This document shows positions 21,015 through 34,080 of a stretch of DNA of 64,000 bases, one piece after another. The stretch comes from Tetracladium setigerum (Eukaryota; Ascomycota; Leotiomycetes; Helotiales). The stretch spans positions 310,001 through 374,000 of the forward strand of contig PZJY01000006.1 in NCBI GenBank assembly GCA_031472005.1. Reading direction: 5' to 3'. The position numbers were made by a program, and so were the translations under genes. The notes beneath the pieces are model-generated. The model searched no databases. It worked only from the letters and a program-made list of their open reading frames with translations, and had not been told where the DNA came from. Every line of letters begins with the position of its first letter. Within the stretch, counting starts at the first letter, position 1.

Positions 21015-23988
21015 GAAGTTGCATCCTCGCGGTCCAGTTCGTGCCCCTTTATTCCCCATGGGGCATTCCGACCCAACAGAATGCGAGACAGGGCATGATC
21101 GTTCCGACATGATAACTCAACAAAATATACAATCAACTTTTGAACGAACCCCAAAAAATATACAAGAAGCCAGCTCCAAGAAAAAAGAGATTCACAAATT
21201 CGAAAGGGACAGGACTTTTGCTTTCAAGGTTGGAAAAAGGATGGAGGAGAGTCAACGGCGCAGCCGGAAAAGCAATAAGTAAAAGTAGAAACCAAACGAG
21301 GGACGTAGCGAAAGCAAACTCGGAAGAAATGCCACAAACAAGGGGAGGCGAGGAAGTAATGAAAGAAGAAGAACGGAGAAAGAACCAGTTCAGGGAATCA
21401 GTTTTCATTTAGACAGCTCTAAGACACGCAAATCTCCAAGGCCTACTCCGTCGAGTACATCACCCAATATCGCTAGGAGGAATGCTCATCCTAGGAGAAG
21501 TCCTCACCAGTGGACGGTATTCTTGGCTGCTACAGAGGAAGGCCATGCGGAATATTGGGATGGAGCCTCCAAGCTTTTTAAGTTGCGGGTATTAGGCGCG
21601 GAGACCGGGAGGGTAGACTTCGAGAGGGATCAGGGCTGAGATGAATGGCCGAATTCATCTGATCGTCCGATGGTGCATTGGTGTGACGGCGGGGAGGGAG
21701 GACCGTTGTGGTTATCAAAACCGATGGTGATTGAGCGGCAGGGTATGTTTTGGCGTGAGAGGGAAAGTAGGGACGAGAGCGATGGGGATCTGGATCATCT
21801 TGTTCCTGGTAATTGGAGTACTGCATGGGCCCAGGGTATATGTTAGGTAATAACGAATGTATCTGCCGTCGTTAGACGCTTAGAGTCAAACATCCCGAGA
21901 CGACGGAGAAGCTGCAAAATAATGGTGGACTAGGGGAGGGTGGCAAGTGCAAGGGGATTTGCCGTGGGAAATTCTCCATGTTTCTCTCTCCCGTCGTGGA
22001 CTCATAAAGGATTCCGTCCACCCCAAGAAACACATGGTCATTGTTGAATCGAATCAATCAAGATCAATAAAACAGACATGAACTCATACGATCCATAACA
22101 GAGTGTGCTAGGACTTCCCAAGAATTTCTGTGATACTTTTCAGGAGGTAAAGTGTGACCCCCTTCTCTCTGTCTCTTTCTGTCTCTCTCTCGCTCTTGAA
22201 AGATCCAGAAGAAAATGGAGACTTGACAGATCTGAGACGACTCAAGATCTTTGGACGAAAATGCGATTGAGTTCGATGACTATGATCGTTGAACGGCATA
22301 GCAAAGACCATGTGAGATTTACATTATTCAAGCCATAGCATGGAAGACCAAGGAAGCATATCAAACCCAAGCAACAAGCATCAACCAGCCAAAGGCTAGG
22401 CAGGCATCGATGCAGCAGCATTGCAGTACGGAGTAGTACGCAGGTACCTGGTTACTCACTCGAGTAAGGTTAATACAATAAGGTTAACAGTACAAACCCA
22501 ACCAACCACCACTTCCACGTGCAAGTAGCATAAAACGTCCGTGTCTTCTCCTCGAGCGAGTTACAGCAAAGAGGTTCCCTCGTTCGTTTCTCATCACTCC
22601 ACAAAGAGGTCCACAGCAGCAGCAGCAGCGAACTTAAGACGAGATCCCATCATCAGAGACGCGACCCCAAACAAAGCTCAAACCCACACAATAGTCCTTC
22701 CAAGTTCCAAGCTCAAATCCACCAGCGAAGGCGAATTTCTGACGTTTTCTTGCCCCAGTAATAGCCAATCGCTGCTATGATCATGTCACTTCTTGGCGAT
22801 ACGTGCTTTTGCACAGACGAGGTGGAGTGGGAGTTACAGTGTTCGGTACCCAAGTTGAGAACAGTGAATGAGAAGGGAAGAGGGTTGGAAAAAAAATTCG
22901 ATGAAACAAGGTGGACGCATGGAAGGAAATTGAATGTTGACGACGAATCGTCTCAAGATTCAAGAAGGACCCGCCTAGCCTTTTTCGGTTGGCTTGGGAA
23001 ATTTTGTCACGTGTGACTTGGCGATGCTTTTGCCTCCTCATCTCTGAGAGGGCATCTCCGCAGATGGGTGAACTTACAAACCCTCTTTTACCCCCTATTA
23101 TTGTCATTTCCTGTTATTGATGAAGATTATACTCCGTAATAAGGCATTGTTTTTTAAGGGCATGAGTGACGCTCTGCTGGCTCTCCGAGGGCCACTGCCG
23201 TGGAGGCAGTCTATTTGCAAGTCTTCTTTTCGTCCTCCACGCCCCTTTTCTTGCTTCACAAAACAATTCCTCCTTCTTCAAACACCACCTTACGTCATGA
23301 CACTACTATTTTGCCGGCATACTCTCTATTTCTTTTCATCGCACTACTCTAGATAAACAATAATGATAAGATAAGTACCTCCGCAGACTCTCTGAGAGCT
23401 TCCCTAGTGACTGAGCAATGAAGGAGAGAAAGTAATTAAAGGGGGTCTCTGTAAGGCCAGAAGAACGTCTACAAGGCTAGAAGCGCTCTAGAAAAAGAAG
23501 AAAAAGAAGAAGAGTAAACTAAGTCCCTGGCCGGTGTTACTGACGACGAGACAAGGAGAAAAAAGAACTTATGAGTGCAACTAAATATGTTTTGTTTATA
23601 TGTATTTATATATTAAGATCAAACATCCAGACAGAGGCAAATAGATATAAATCCAAAAGAATTAATGTATATAAAAAAGAGTATTCGTAGTAGAAGAAAC
23701 AAAGTCATCTACTTGTAGCTAAGGTATCAAAAGATCTTCCTATCTTCATTTCCATCTCCATCCACACAACCACGACAACCGCACATCCAAAGTGTGCCTT
23801 GGCCTGCCTGCCTGCTCTACTTCCCTTCCCCTCCACGGCCTCTCTAACTTTTTCCCATCTGCTAGTCATCTCTCTCCTCTGTATGCAATATATGCCAACC
23901 CATCCCCATCAAATATCAATCTCATAGAACCAAACAAAAAAAACCAATGCATAAATAATGCAAAATCTTTCAAAAATATTTCCTTTCT
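21015..23988. other. Intergenic 3 kb between IDO fusion and ENA gene
   Basis: The promoter of the IDO fusion (upstream of 21014) and 3' flank of the ENA gene. An 82-codon minus-strand frame at 21578-21826 starts MQYSNYQEQDDPDP and looks mildly protein-like, but I see no spliced continuation or family. A short CAG repeat lies near 22616-22630. Otherwise nothing. Confidence 0.45.
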
Positions 23989-26900
23989 TCAAACCATATC
24001 AACATCCCTCCTCTCCTTCGAATTAGCATTCATATTTGGCGCGGTAACGCCTTGGACGATCCCACCACTGTTAGTCACACCAGCACCACCAACTTTCTCA
24101 TCACCGCCAGCCAACGTATTCCCACTCACACTCCTCTCAGCGCCCTTCTCCAAGTCACTCCCCACAGACTTATCGGTGCCCCTCCTCGTCAGACTCTTCA
24201 TAGAATTCGCCCTTGACTTGGCCTTGGTGAAGAAGCCCTGTCTCAAGCTCAACTTCTCCCTCTCTCTCAGCCCCTCATCAGGACGATCCTCATGACCGCG
24301 CTCAAACAGATGGAAGCGTCTCTTAATCGCCTTCCAAGCCTCCATACCAAGCACAAAGACAATCACACCACAAAGGAAAGACCCCATTCCCATGTGATCC
24401 CCATGTGGCGGAACACATTCGTGTTAAGTCCGGGGATGTAGATGGCGGGGAAGACGGACAGGGCGCCGATGATGACGGCCCAGAAGAGGAATTTGTTGGA
24501 GTAGACGTCTTTGAAGAAGGGGAATTTGCTGGGGTCGTTGGGGTCGAGACGGAAGACGGAGCGGCGGAGGGACTTGAATTCCCAAGCTGAGATGAGGATG
24601 AGCCATGTCAGTTCTGCGAAGACGGCGGCGCGTGCTTTAAAGACGGGGTTGCAGGAGTCGATGGGGTTAACGTTGTTGTAGCCGTGATTGCAGTCTTTAC
24701 CGAGTTTGCCGTCGTTGGCGCCGTAGATGACGATCACGAAGGTCATGAGTGTGCAGGTGCCCATGATGAGTCCGTAAACGAGCATGTCGACCATGATTTG
24801 AGGAGTGAAGATACCCATTTCAGGTCATGTGGTGGGCGACGCATGATATCGTAGCTGGCGCGTTCACGACCGAGACCGAAGGCTGGGAAGGAGGAGGTGA
24901 GCATATTGATCCAGAGAATTTGAAGTGGTGAGAGCGGGAAGACAGAGTGCCCGGAACGATCTTGGAATCCGAGACCGGCGATCAAGAGGATGACTTCTCC
25001 CACGTTGGAGGTGAGAAGATGGACGACGAACTTTTGAATGTTGTCGAACATGCGACGACCTTCACGAATGGCGGAGACGATGGAGTTGAACTTGTCGTCG
25101 GTGAGAACAATTTTAGCGGCTCCTTTTGCAACGTCAGATCCGGCGAGACCCATGGCGATACCAACGTCGGCGGATGAGAGGGATGGGGCATCGTTGACTC
25201 CATCTCCGGTCATGGCCATATACTTTCCTCGGCGACGAAGGGCTTCGATCATGCGAGTTTTGGTGTCTGGTGCGCAACGAGCGATGACAAGTGGTAGTTC
25301 GGCAAGTTGGTCAATTTCGGCGTCGGTCAACTTATCGAAGTCGGTGGCCTTGAAGATGATAGCAGAGGCGACGTCGGCTGGGAGGACAGAGAGGTTGCGT
25401 GGAATGATACCAATTTCCTTAGCGATGGCAGTAGCGGTTGCTGGATGATCACCCTACGCGTGCGTTAGCTTTGAATCAAATAAACGAAGGAGTATTCGAG
25501 GGAACTTACAGTGAGCATGTGAACTCGGATACCAGCCTCAGAACATTCACGAACGGCATCCTTAGTCTCATCACGAGGAGGATCATAAATACCAACAAGG
25601 CCGACGAGAGTCAAATCGCATTCAACGCTGGCTCTGAACTCGTCATCTTGCTTGGCTCGGTTCTCGAATCGACCGTTCCATGGCTTAGAGGCGATGGCAA
25701 GAACTCTTTGTCCTTGCTCAGCGAGGTTGTTCATCTGCTCGAGGACGGACTCTTTGAGCTCATCGGTCATAGGTTCATTGTGAGGGCCAGATCCAACTGA
25801 AGTGCACAGATCGATAATACGTTCGACGGCACCCTTGGAGAATACGAGACTGTTATCGAAACCAGGTCCATCGAAAACGGTAGTCATGCGCTTGATGCTG
25901 CTGTCGAATGGGAACTCACCCAATTGCTTCCAGCCATTTGCGAGGAGCTTGGCTCGGCCATAGTCGAATCGATGAGCAAAGACTTGAAGAGCAATTTCGG
26001 TTGGTTCACCAGTGGTCTTCCATTTCATCGATCCGTCTTCCTCATTCTTTTCGTTCTTGACGGTAGCCAAGTTGCAAAGAGCGGTTGGTCGGAGGAGTGC
26101 CTCGAGTTCGTCATTGAGCTCAGCAGGAGTGTCGTTGAGGCTGCTACCAGACTTGTCTTTGGGCTGAGCATCTTTGGCGGCCTTCTCGGCGGGAATATCG
26201 AATTTCAAGGCGGCCGCACTACGTTGCTGATCGAAATCTACCTTCTCCTCCTCTACCTTTGATCGAGGAGCTGGAATTGGACCCTTGGAGACATCGCCCT
26301 GGGTGGGATCATTGGGGTCCATTGAGTTGTTGACAGTGAAGATTCCAACCTTGGGGATCCAAAGCTTCTTAACAATCATAGCTCCTTGGGTGAGAGTACC
26401 AGTCTTGTCAGAGCAAATGTTGGTGACACCTCCGAGGGCCTCGAGTGCAGAAAGATCACGAATGACAACGTTGGCCTTTCGCATAACTGTCATACCGACG
26501 ACCATGGTGATAGTCAAAACGCTGTTTGGGGTCAGCATTGAATGAGTAGAGAAGGGAGATGGGGAGGATGACTTACGCAATCAAAGATTCGGGAATAATG
26601 GCAATACCAGTAGAGATGGCGTAAATAGCAACCTCATTGGTAACATCAAATCTGTTCACAGCGAACACGATGATGGCCAACAGGAGCGCACAGCCAAAGA
26701 GAACGTAGGCGAGCTTGGAGAGCTTGATCTGAAGAGGAGTTCCCTCAGTCAAGCCCAAGAACTTTCCAATCACATCCCAAGTTCGGCGGACGGCACCCTT
26801 GACTGGTTGAGTCTTGCCATACTTCTTGTAGTTCATGGATCGACCAGGCTTGCGTGTCTTCTTGCCAGTGGAGGCTGCGATCTTTCCAACTTCGGTCTGC

Positions 26901-27728
26901 ATACCGGTGAAGGTAACAATACCGCGTCCACGACCCTTTGTAACCGTTGTGGTGGAGTATGCCATGTTGACTCGATCAGCCATGGCAACGTCTCCTTCTT
27001 CCTTTGCGGGATTGCTGGTGCCGGCAACGCAGATGTCGTTCTCGATTCGCTTATCGACGGGTTCGGCCTCTCCTGTCAACGATTTCTCGTCACAGTTGAG
27101 GTTCATGACTTCGAACAGACGGAGATCGGCGGGAACGGTGTCACCTGTCTTGAGGATACAGATATCACCTGGAACCACTTCGGAACTATGATTGCTGTTA
27201 GAATTGGGGAAGAGCGAGGGGCAATGGCCACGGGTTTGGGAGGAGCATACCTAGAAATATTTTCCACTTTACCATCTCGTAAAACGCTTGCACTGGGAGA
27301 AGACAGAGCTCTAAGAGAGTCCATCTTCTTCTCTGCATTGAATTCCTGGTAGAAACCGATACCTACGTTGAGCACAATGACAGCTACCAAAACGGCACCT
27401 TCGATGTAGTCGTTTACACCAAAACTGAGGCCCATGGCAAATACGAGAACCTAGAATATGTGAGAATTGGGGAAAGAAGGAGTTTTTAGTTTTGAAAACT
27501 TACCAAAATCATAGCATTACTGATCTGTTTGATGAAGATCTTGTACCATTCGACAGATCCTCCACCTTCCAACTCATTGGGAGGATATTCCTTCTGGAGT
27601 TCGGCGACTCGCTTGGAGCTGAGACCGCTCTCGATGTTTGTGCCCAATTGCTGGCACACATCTTCGATTGGAAGCAGGTACGGATGAGGCTCCGTGCCTT
27701 GCTTCTTCTTGGAGGCCGCGGGGGCCAT
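23989..27728 (-). CDS. ENA1: ENA-type Na+/K+-exporting P-type ATPase, about 1170 aa
   Basis: Plasma-membrane type IID P-type ATPase that exports Na+ (and K+) at the cost of ATP, needed under salt and alkaline stress. Exons: 27504-27728, 27251-27450, 26577-27185, 25510-26521 and 23989-25453. Introns are 53-65 n long with clean GT-AG ends. Motifs: N-terminal cation-ATPase segment with YPPNELEGGG; SLTGEAEPVDK actuator loop; transmembrane helix 4 with AIIPESLIAVLT; phosphorylation site CSDKTGTLTQG with Asp383; MTGDGVNDAPSL hinge; C-terminal transmembrane bundle and a basic/Ser-rich tail. Two single bases seem to be missing, at 24818-24820 (AAA run, before MGIFTPQIMVDM) and at about 24362-24374 (in the last helix); with them the sum of 3513 nt is in frame. 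Without correction the protein would lose its last 140-290 residues. The upstream region carries PacC-type sites. Confidence 0.92.
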
Positions 27729-28138
27729 GTTTGTAGCTGTAGAAAGAGATGTTCCTTTCTAAGCGAGAAATAGGTGTGAAGTGTGAGGTTGTGTTTTATA
27801 TTTTTTGATTTTCAGAGAAGTTTCGTTTATGTGTCCATGGATGAGTGCTCTATTCCTAATCGAGGGAATAGTAGGGAGCAATTGATGTGTGGCGTGATGA
27901 GCTCATGAAAGTTTCGGTTGTTGACGTTTGTGTTGTTGACGTGAACCGAAGAGGGTATGGTGAAGTGAGACTTAAGTGAATAGGATATCAATTGTCCACA
28001 AAACAAAAACAATTTATTTATTTCTTTGTCCCAAGACTGAGACGAGGGGCAGGTCATCTCCTTTATACGCATCATGACGGAACAGCAATGATAACGGCCC
28101 ACTGGCTAAGAGCAGCGCCGAACGTTGGACAAGAAGTC

Positions 28139-28267
28139 CCAAGCCATCACCAAGTACGACCAAGTCCTCCCAAGTGCTTGGGGGAGGAAAGCGGCAAACT
28201 TACTGGCCCAGACTGGGACTAGCCCAAGTGACCCACCAGCGCGAAGTCTGGGCGGCTTGGTGCCAAG
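28139..28267. promoter_or_regulatory. Cluster of CCAAG/CTTGG pentamers upstream of ENA
   Basis: Eight CCAAG or CTTGG copies in 129 bp: 28139, 28150, 28160, 28170, 28177, 28224, 28256 and 28263. Two of them form the palindrome CCCAAGTGCTTGGG at 28169-28182. The cluster is 411-539 bp upstream of the ENA start. One copy is a full PacC consensus, GCCAAG at 28262. The role as a transcription-factor platform is inferred. Confidence 0.45.
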
Positions 28268-29823
28268 TAGGAGCGAGCGGACGGCGGAGTGGAATGGAGG
28301 GGGGATGGGAGAGCAAAGGAGCTGAGGTGCGAGGAAAGGCGGGGCAGCGATAAGATTGAGGGCATCCCATTGGCTGCGGAAGGCGCTACTTTGATTCTGG
28401 AAAATTCCAGCTTGGCGCTAAGCATCATCTGACGTAGCACATCTGGGCACTGCTTGGCGGGGGATGCAAGCAAACTCGCGAACTAGCCAGTGATGACGCT
28501 GATTTGCGTTTGCCGCTGTCGAATGTTATTTACCTCCTTCGTCAAGCATGCGAAAAGAATAACTCGTGGTGGGTGTATCTCCGGTTTTGACTTCGGTAGA
28601 TCCGTCTTCCCATCGAGTTGGCAGCTCGGGATCTTAAACGTGCAAAAGCTTGTGGTCATCGTGGCGAAGAATCACGAGACTAATAACACTTCCAAGCAGT
28701 AAAAGCATGCGAGATGTTGTTGAGCAACCCAAAACCTTGACCCCTCCCCCTCGAACCACAGACGATTCCTTGGCCCGGGGGAGGAAAAGACCTGGGCCAA
28801 CGTTGTGAATAATGCGATCTATCATGATTGGAAGGTCGTAAGAACGCCGAGTTTCTTGTTGAGATGGCACTTGGGAGGCTTTGATAACGGCCCAGTCTAG
28901 TTCCTGTGGATGTTGGGGTTATCAGGATTGGATTTGTATGGATGTAGCCATGTATGTAGCATGTATGGCCTGCCTGGTATGTCTGTATGCAGTATACCAA
29001 GTATGTACGAAGTATGTACATACGGAGTAGAGCGAGCGATATGCTCCTCCTTCTCCCCATCTGGGGATTTTGATATCCAAGGAAAGGCACTTGGACTCGT
29101 GAATGCACAGGCACATTCTCAGCCTCTTCCTTCTCCAGTTTAGCAGTAGTACCTAGTAAGTAAGGTAGTACTGGAGTAAGCAATATACCATTCCGCCGCA
29201 GTCGAGGCGAAGCAGTAAGGACAGGACCCATGGACGGCATTCGGCGAAGATTCGTAACTACAGGAAGTAGTAGTATGACTCTTTCGCAGGCACAGCATGA
29301 GACGTATGGACATCTTCATCGCCCCAACCCACCATCAACAGCAGCAGCACCACCGCCGTCCCTCGTCGAGTTGCGTTGCATCGTCATCCCATCCATCGTC
29401 GGTGCTGATGATGATGATTTTGATTCCACCTCTGCCAAGCATCGCCGTATACGAAGGGACCGAGGGGCGTTGCAAACAATAACGCGAGTTCTTGGCCCAA
29501 GGTAAGAAAGTGGAAGGAGGAGGAGCATTCAATTCAGGTGTGTCCTCTGCATCCATTCTTTTCCTGGACGCGACTCAACCGCCAAGCAATCAGAGGTATT
29601 GGCATCAATTGGCATCACAAGCCTCGCCATCACTGCCAATCCTGCACCCAAGTCTGACCAAGAGTGACCAAGAGGCCCCAAAACAAGAAGTAGCACCAAC
29701 TCTGTTTTTTTTTTCCTTTCGTGTGTTGAAACTCCTCTCAAGTAATGAAAGTCTTGGTTTTCCCCCCTTCCCATCAGGCAGCGATCCTTTTTGGCTGCAT
29801 CGGAAATCTTCGGATAGGCCAGG
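28262..29823. promoter_or_regulatory. Eight PacC-type GCCARG sites upstream of ENA
   Basis: GCCAAG or its complement occurs at 28262 (+), 28411 (-), 28453 (-), 28769 (-), 29434 (+), 29491 (-) and 29581 (+), plus GCCAGG at 29818 (+). About 1.5 matches to GCCARG on both strands would be expected by chance in this length. PacC/Rim101 activates alkaline-induced genes through GCCARG, and ENA pumps are classic alkaline and salt targets, so the context fits. Binding is inferred. Confidence 0.45.
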
Positions 29824-32520
29824 ATAGTGTGAGAATGTGAGTTGCAGGTTGTTTATCTTCGGCACTCGTTCTTGGGTGGTGATGGGTGAGAGATATTGTG
29901 ATAATGGAAGGTATCTGACGCCTTGGAAACAACCTGGTGAAGGGATCAGGCCATTATTTCGCAAATAATGGAAAACGATCGTGCGTTCCTTGGTTCCTTG
30001 AATCCGTCCACGTCAGGAGAAAAAAGGATTATAAAAGCAGCCCATCTCGCGTCCGAAAGCTGGAGAGAGAATCACGGATGGCCGGACCAAGAAGTTGCGT
30101 CTTCTCATCTATTTTTTTCTTCTCATCAGCAGCTCAGATGGATGGACGGACGTCAAGTGACGACGGTCAAAACTCAAGATTGAATAATAGGTAATGACGG
30201 GTATGATGAGAAAGAGGTAATCTACCTGTTCGCTCATCACGCCAGCGAGTCGCCATTTCCTCTTTCTTGCCTGTCGGTGTTGAGGATCGAGGATCGAGGA
30301 TCGAGAATTCTTTGGTTTTCTGTGCAAGGACAAAGAGGAAAGTCTTGGAAGGAAACCCATCTCTTCCCTCTCTCCCAACAAACATTGACAACGAATTCTC
30401 AGAGTCTTTCAATTACTTTTCCTTTACTTTCCGTCTACAAGACTCAATGTAAAATCCGAATCTGCTCCCATATTTCTTTCATTTGTCTCTCTTTATTGTT
30501 TCTGCACCGCCACCGGTTCATTCTCTCCTTTCCTCTCCTCTCCTCTCCCCCACCCAATCTACCAACCCAAGACATCACGAAAGATTACTTGCATCTCCTC
30601 CAACCGTACTCCGTACTCGTAGATCATTACGACACACCACTTTTATTTACACTGACACATTTCCTCCTTTTCCCTCCCCCATAATACCTTTCTTCACCCA
30701 AAACCATTACAATGATCATGACATGACCAAAATAACTAAAAAAAAGCCGTGGAAAGTCTATCTTCCTTTCCTTTCACAATATCATTCCGATCCGCGGCTA
30801 CCTCGAGGACTGTCCATCCCATCCTCCTCCCCTCTCTGGATTAATAATCAAGGCGGAGCGGAAAGCTACGGCGAGAGACGAGTCAATTTCCCCCGTTTCC
30901 CTTTTTCTTGGCGGATCACCTCCTCCACCCAACCAAATCACGCACTCACTTATCCGCTCACTTGTGCTGGTGCTGTGCCGATTGGGCCCGTTGTGCTGCG
31001 CTTGGAATTGCCTTTCGAGAGCGGGAGGAGTTCCGCTGCAAGCCTGTGATTGGATGGATCGGTGAATGGATGGGCTGTGGAGTTTTCGCTCTCTGGAATA
31101 TTAACGGCAGCAGCTGTTACTACTACTCAACCGATAATCATATAATGGGGTTTTGGATTTTATTTGTTTTACTCCGCCATCTTGCTATCCTTGGGTGATT
31201 ACTTACGGAGAACGGGATATTTTTGGATTTGCTTTGAAAGGGCCGCTGCTGGGGAAAAGATAGAAGGGGAGTATTTAAGTCGGTGGACAAACATAACAAT
31301 TCTCATATGCTTGTTGTGGATGAATATTTTCATATCAGATTAGTGAATGATTGTTTTTTGTATTTACTCGAGTATATTTACCCTTTGCTCTGCAATCTAT
31401 AAACAAAAACATTTAATACGTCTTTTTTCTATACTACCTAGGTATCTATGAATTTACAAATTCATTTTTCGCATTCTTCAATCAATCAATCAACCACCCC
31501 ACCCACCACTCCTCCTCCTCCCCTCTTCCCCAAAGCCAAAGAATCTCCTCCCCGCCACCCCAGCCAAAAGGAAAGAAAGAGTCAGAAATCCTTTCTTCAT
31601 CCCCTTGCCTAAATTCAAAGTACCGTGATTCATCCTACTAATTATAAGTACAGTACAATCATTAATTACAACATCATTTTCCTATGAAGGAAGAAGATGA
31701 ATGTTTTCGCATGAGATGGGGGCAAAAAGAAAAAAACTAAAATGTTTTCAGATGTCATACTACCTACCTCAGATACGCAATGCTCTGTATTTTGAAAAAC
31801 TTAAAAATTCAAATTCAGTGTAGATAATAGTATGAAATTTTGATTTAAGTAGTGTCGAGCAGGCTGGCTTGGAGTTTGTATGCGTTTTATATTAATAAAC
31901 TGCTACATTGCTAAAGTATTGGCCGTTGGTTGGCTGTTTCTCCTCCCTTCGCTATCTGTCTTTCTTTTCCAGCTCATCTAAGAAAAGAATAGTATAGTAT
32001 AATCTGTACATTAAAATAAGATGAATAACTTCCCTCTTTCCCTACCTTTCACTTAAAAGTGCCTCTGAATATATTTTTCCTAAACGAAAAGAGAAATTAA
32101 TATCTCGCAAATTCACACATACATACACAAAAATGTTACGTGATACCTCTTGCAAAACTTCCAATCCTTCCTTCCTTCCTTCTTTCCAAAGTCAGAGTGT
32201 TAATACATCAAAGCACGTACACATATACTGTATAGATGCTTTGATCAATTTTCTGTTCCGAACCAGAAAAAGAGAATGCTTTCTTTCGTAGCTTAGCTTA
32301 GCTTGAAACGTCATCAAAATTCATTGACTTACATCTTGATGACTATCGATTGACAGAACGACTTTGTTTGTTAATTTTTGGATCTAAAAATGTATATGAT
32401 TCAATACGTATCTCACATGTAGTGTTAGCTAGCGTCCGCTCCACCTCCTCCCCTCTCCATTCCTCTCCACTCCTCTCCATTCCTCTCCTCTCCACTCCGC
32501 TCCGCTTTCCTCTACTCCTT

Positions 32521-32522
32521 CA

Positions 32523-32552
<30 letters not shown>
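32521..32552. repeat. (CATA)8 microsatellite
   Basis: Eight perfect CATA units, preceded by a CT-rich tract with repeated CCTCTCC at 32440-32520. It sits in the gene-free region, with no coding role. Confidence 0.95.
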
Positions 32553-32553
<1 letters not shown>

Positions 32554-34080
32554 TCACGAATCCCTTCCTCCCATCCCACAAGCCCACCCATCCCACACGC
32601 AACAAGAACCAAATCGCCGCTTTTACCAAACTCCCAGCCGGCACAAAAGTCCAAAACTCTGAGAATTGAAGAATACCAACCTCTCACGAGTAAACACAAC
32701 ACAGAAAGAGATCACACGACCCCTTTTTTTCTCATCACATCACAATATGACAGCATGAACAGATCCTTTCATTTCAAACCACCTTTCATTGCATTCTGCA
32801 TTCTATCTATTCTCTTTTTTTCTCTCTGCACTTTTTTCAAAAATGAAACAACAACACACAAATCCAATCATCAAACATAGATGAATACACGTGGGGATAT
32901 AATACGCTCTCGAGAGACTGTTCAAAACGCCAGAAAGGAGAATACAAAGCAAATGCACCCTCAGTCAGAAACCCTGTGACTCCGTTGTACATAGATGCAA
33001 TGCACATGTATATGTACCCAAAAACCCAAAACCAAAAACCATGAAGAAGGAGATGGACAAGTAAAAATTCCCGAAATGCCAAAACGATGCAGGAAATGCC
33101 AACATGCCAATTTCAAAGGAAGCCCGACAAATGAAATGTTAGATATGTAACGATAGGGTAAGCAGGCAAGCAAAGAACCCCGCTTATAGAGGCTCCGAGG
33201 CCGGTACATGTGCTGCAAGCCATTCTTCATTTTGGGGAAGGGGACGCAACCCCACGGTTACACAAACCCCACAAACCAACCCCCAAACCCCCACACCTCC
33301 ACACATTTCCACACCGTACCAAAAACACTGATGTATGGTTAGGTTCTTTGAAACATACTTCGTATCCCCAGCCCAATGGTTGGTTCGTGGAGGTACTGCT
33401 TAGTTGTTGTATCCCTCCATTGTGTGTCGTCAATGGACATAGGTCGTTCTTTTTAAGCCTCCCGCTTGTCGGGACGGACCTGGACTCTCTTCCCTCTTCC
33501 CTCTTCCCCCACCTCCCCGCCTCTCACCCGCTCAAGACATGTACAGTACAGTCGAATGGCGGTAAGACGATGGGCGGTAAGTGGAAGAAGAACCTTTCTT
33601 CATTGGATTGGATTGGAATGGTTGTGCATTGCATTCGAATAGTTGCTCGCGTGATCCGATCCGATTTGTCTTTTTGGGGTTTTTGAATTCTGGTTTTCGG
33701 TGCGGTGGTGACGGGAGGAGAGGGCGAGGAGAGATATCGGGCCGGAATACGAATCGGAGGGGAGGAGACTCGGATGGAAGACAGAGATGGAGCCGGAGGC
33801 AGGTTGATACGCAATGCAGGCAGCTTTTTTGTTGTACTGCAATGCAAATGCTCTCGGACCGGGGAAGTGCGATGATAGTGGCCGTGAAAGTAGTGGAAAG
33901 AATGAAGGAGGAAGTCCATGCCGCGATTTTCACTCCCTCCCTGCCTCTTGATTCAACTTCCACTCCACTCCGCTCCACCCTCTCTCCTCCGCCCTCACAA
34001 CACCATTTCAATGAGTCCCAATCCAACCAACCACCTTCCTCACTCATTCCTACCTCAAAAACACAACTCAAAAACACAAC

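Larger units (their letters stand above)
27729..34080. other. 6.3 kb region with no supported gene
   Basis: Between the ENA start codon and the 3' end of the CFEM gene. I searched both strands for spliced coding blocks and found none. The 28-30 kb part is rich in CCAAG/CTTGG elements (ENA upstream region). 30.4-30.7 kb is a pyrimidine-rich tract like a fungal 5' leader, and 31.3-33.2 kb is AT-rich and UTR-like. A non-coding transcript or a gene broken by missing bases cannot be excluded. Confidence 0.4.

Noticed and set aside
21578..21826. 82-codon minus-strand frame starting MQYSNYQEQDD
   Set aside because: Slightly protein-like composition but low-complexity, and I found no exon continuation; left uncalled.
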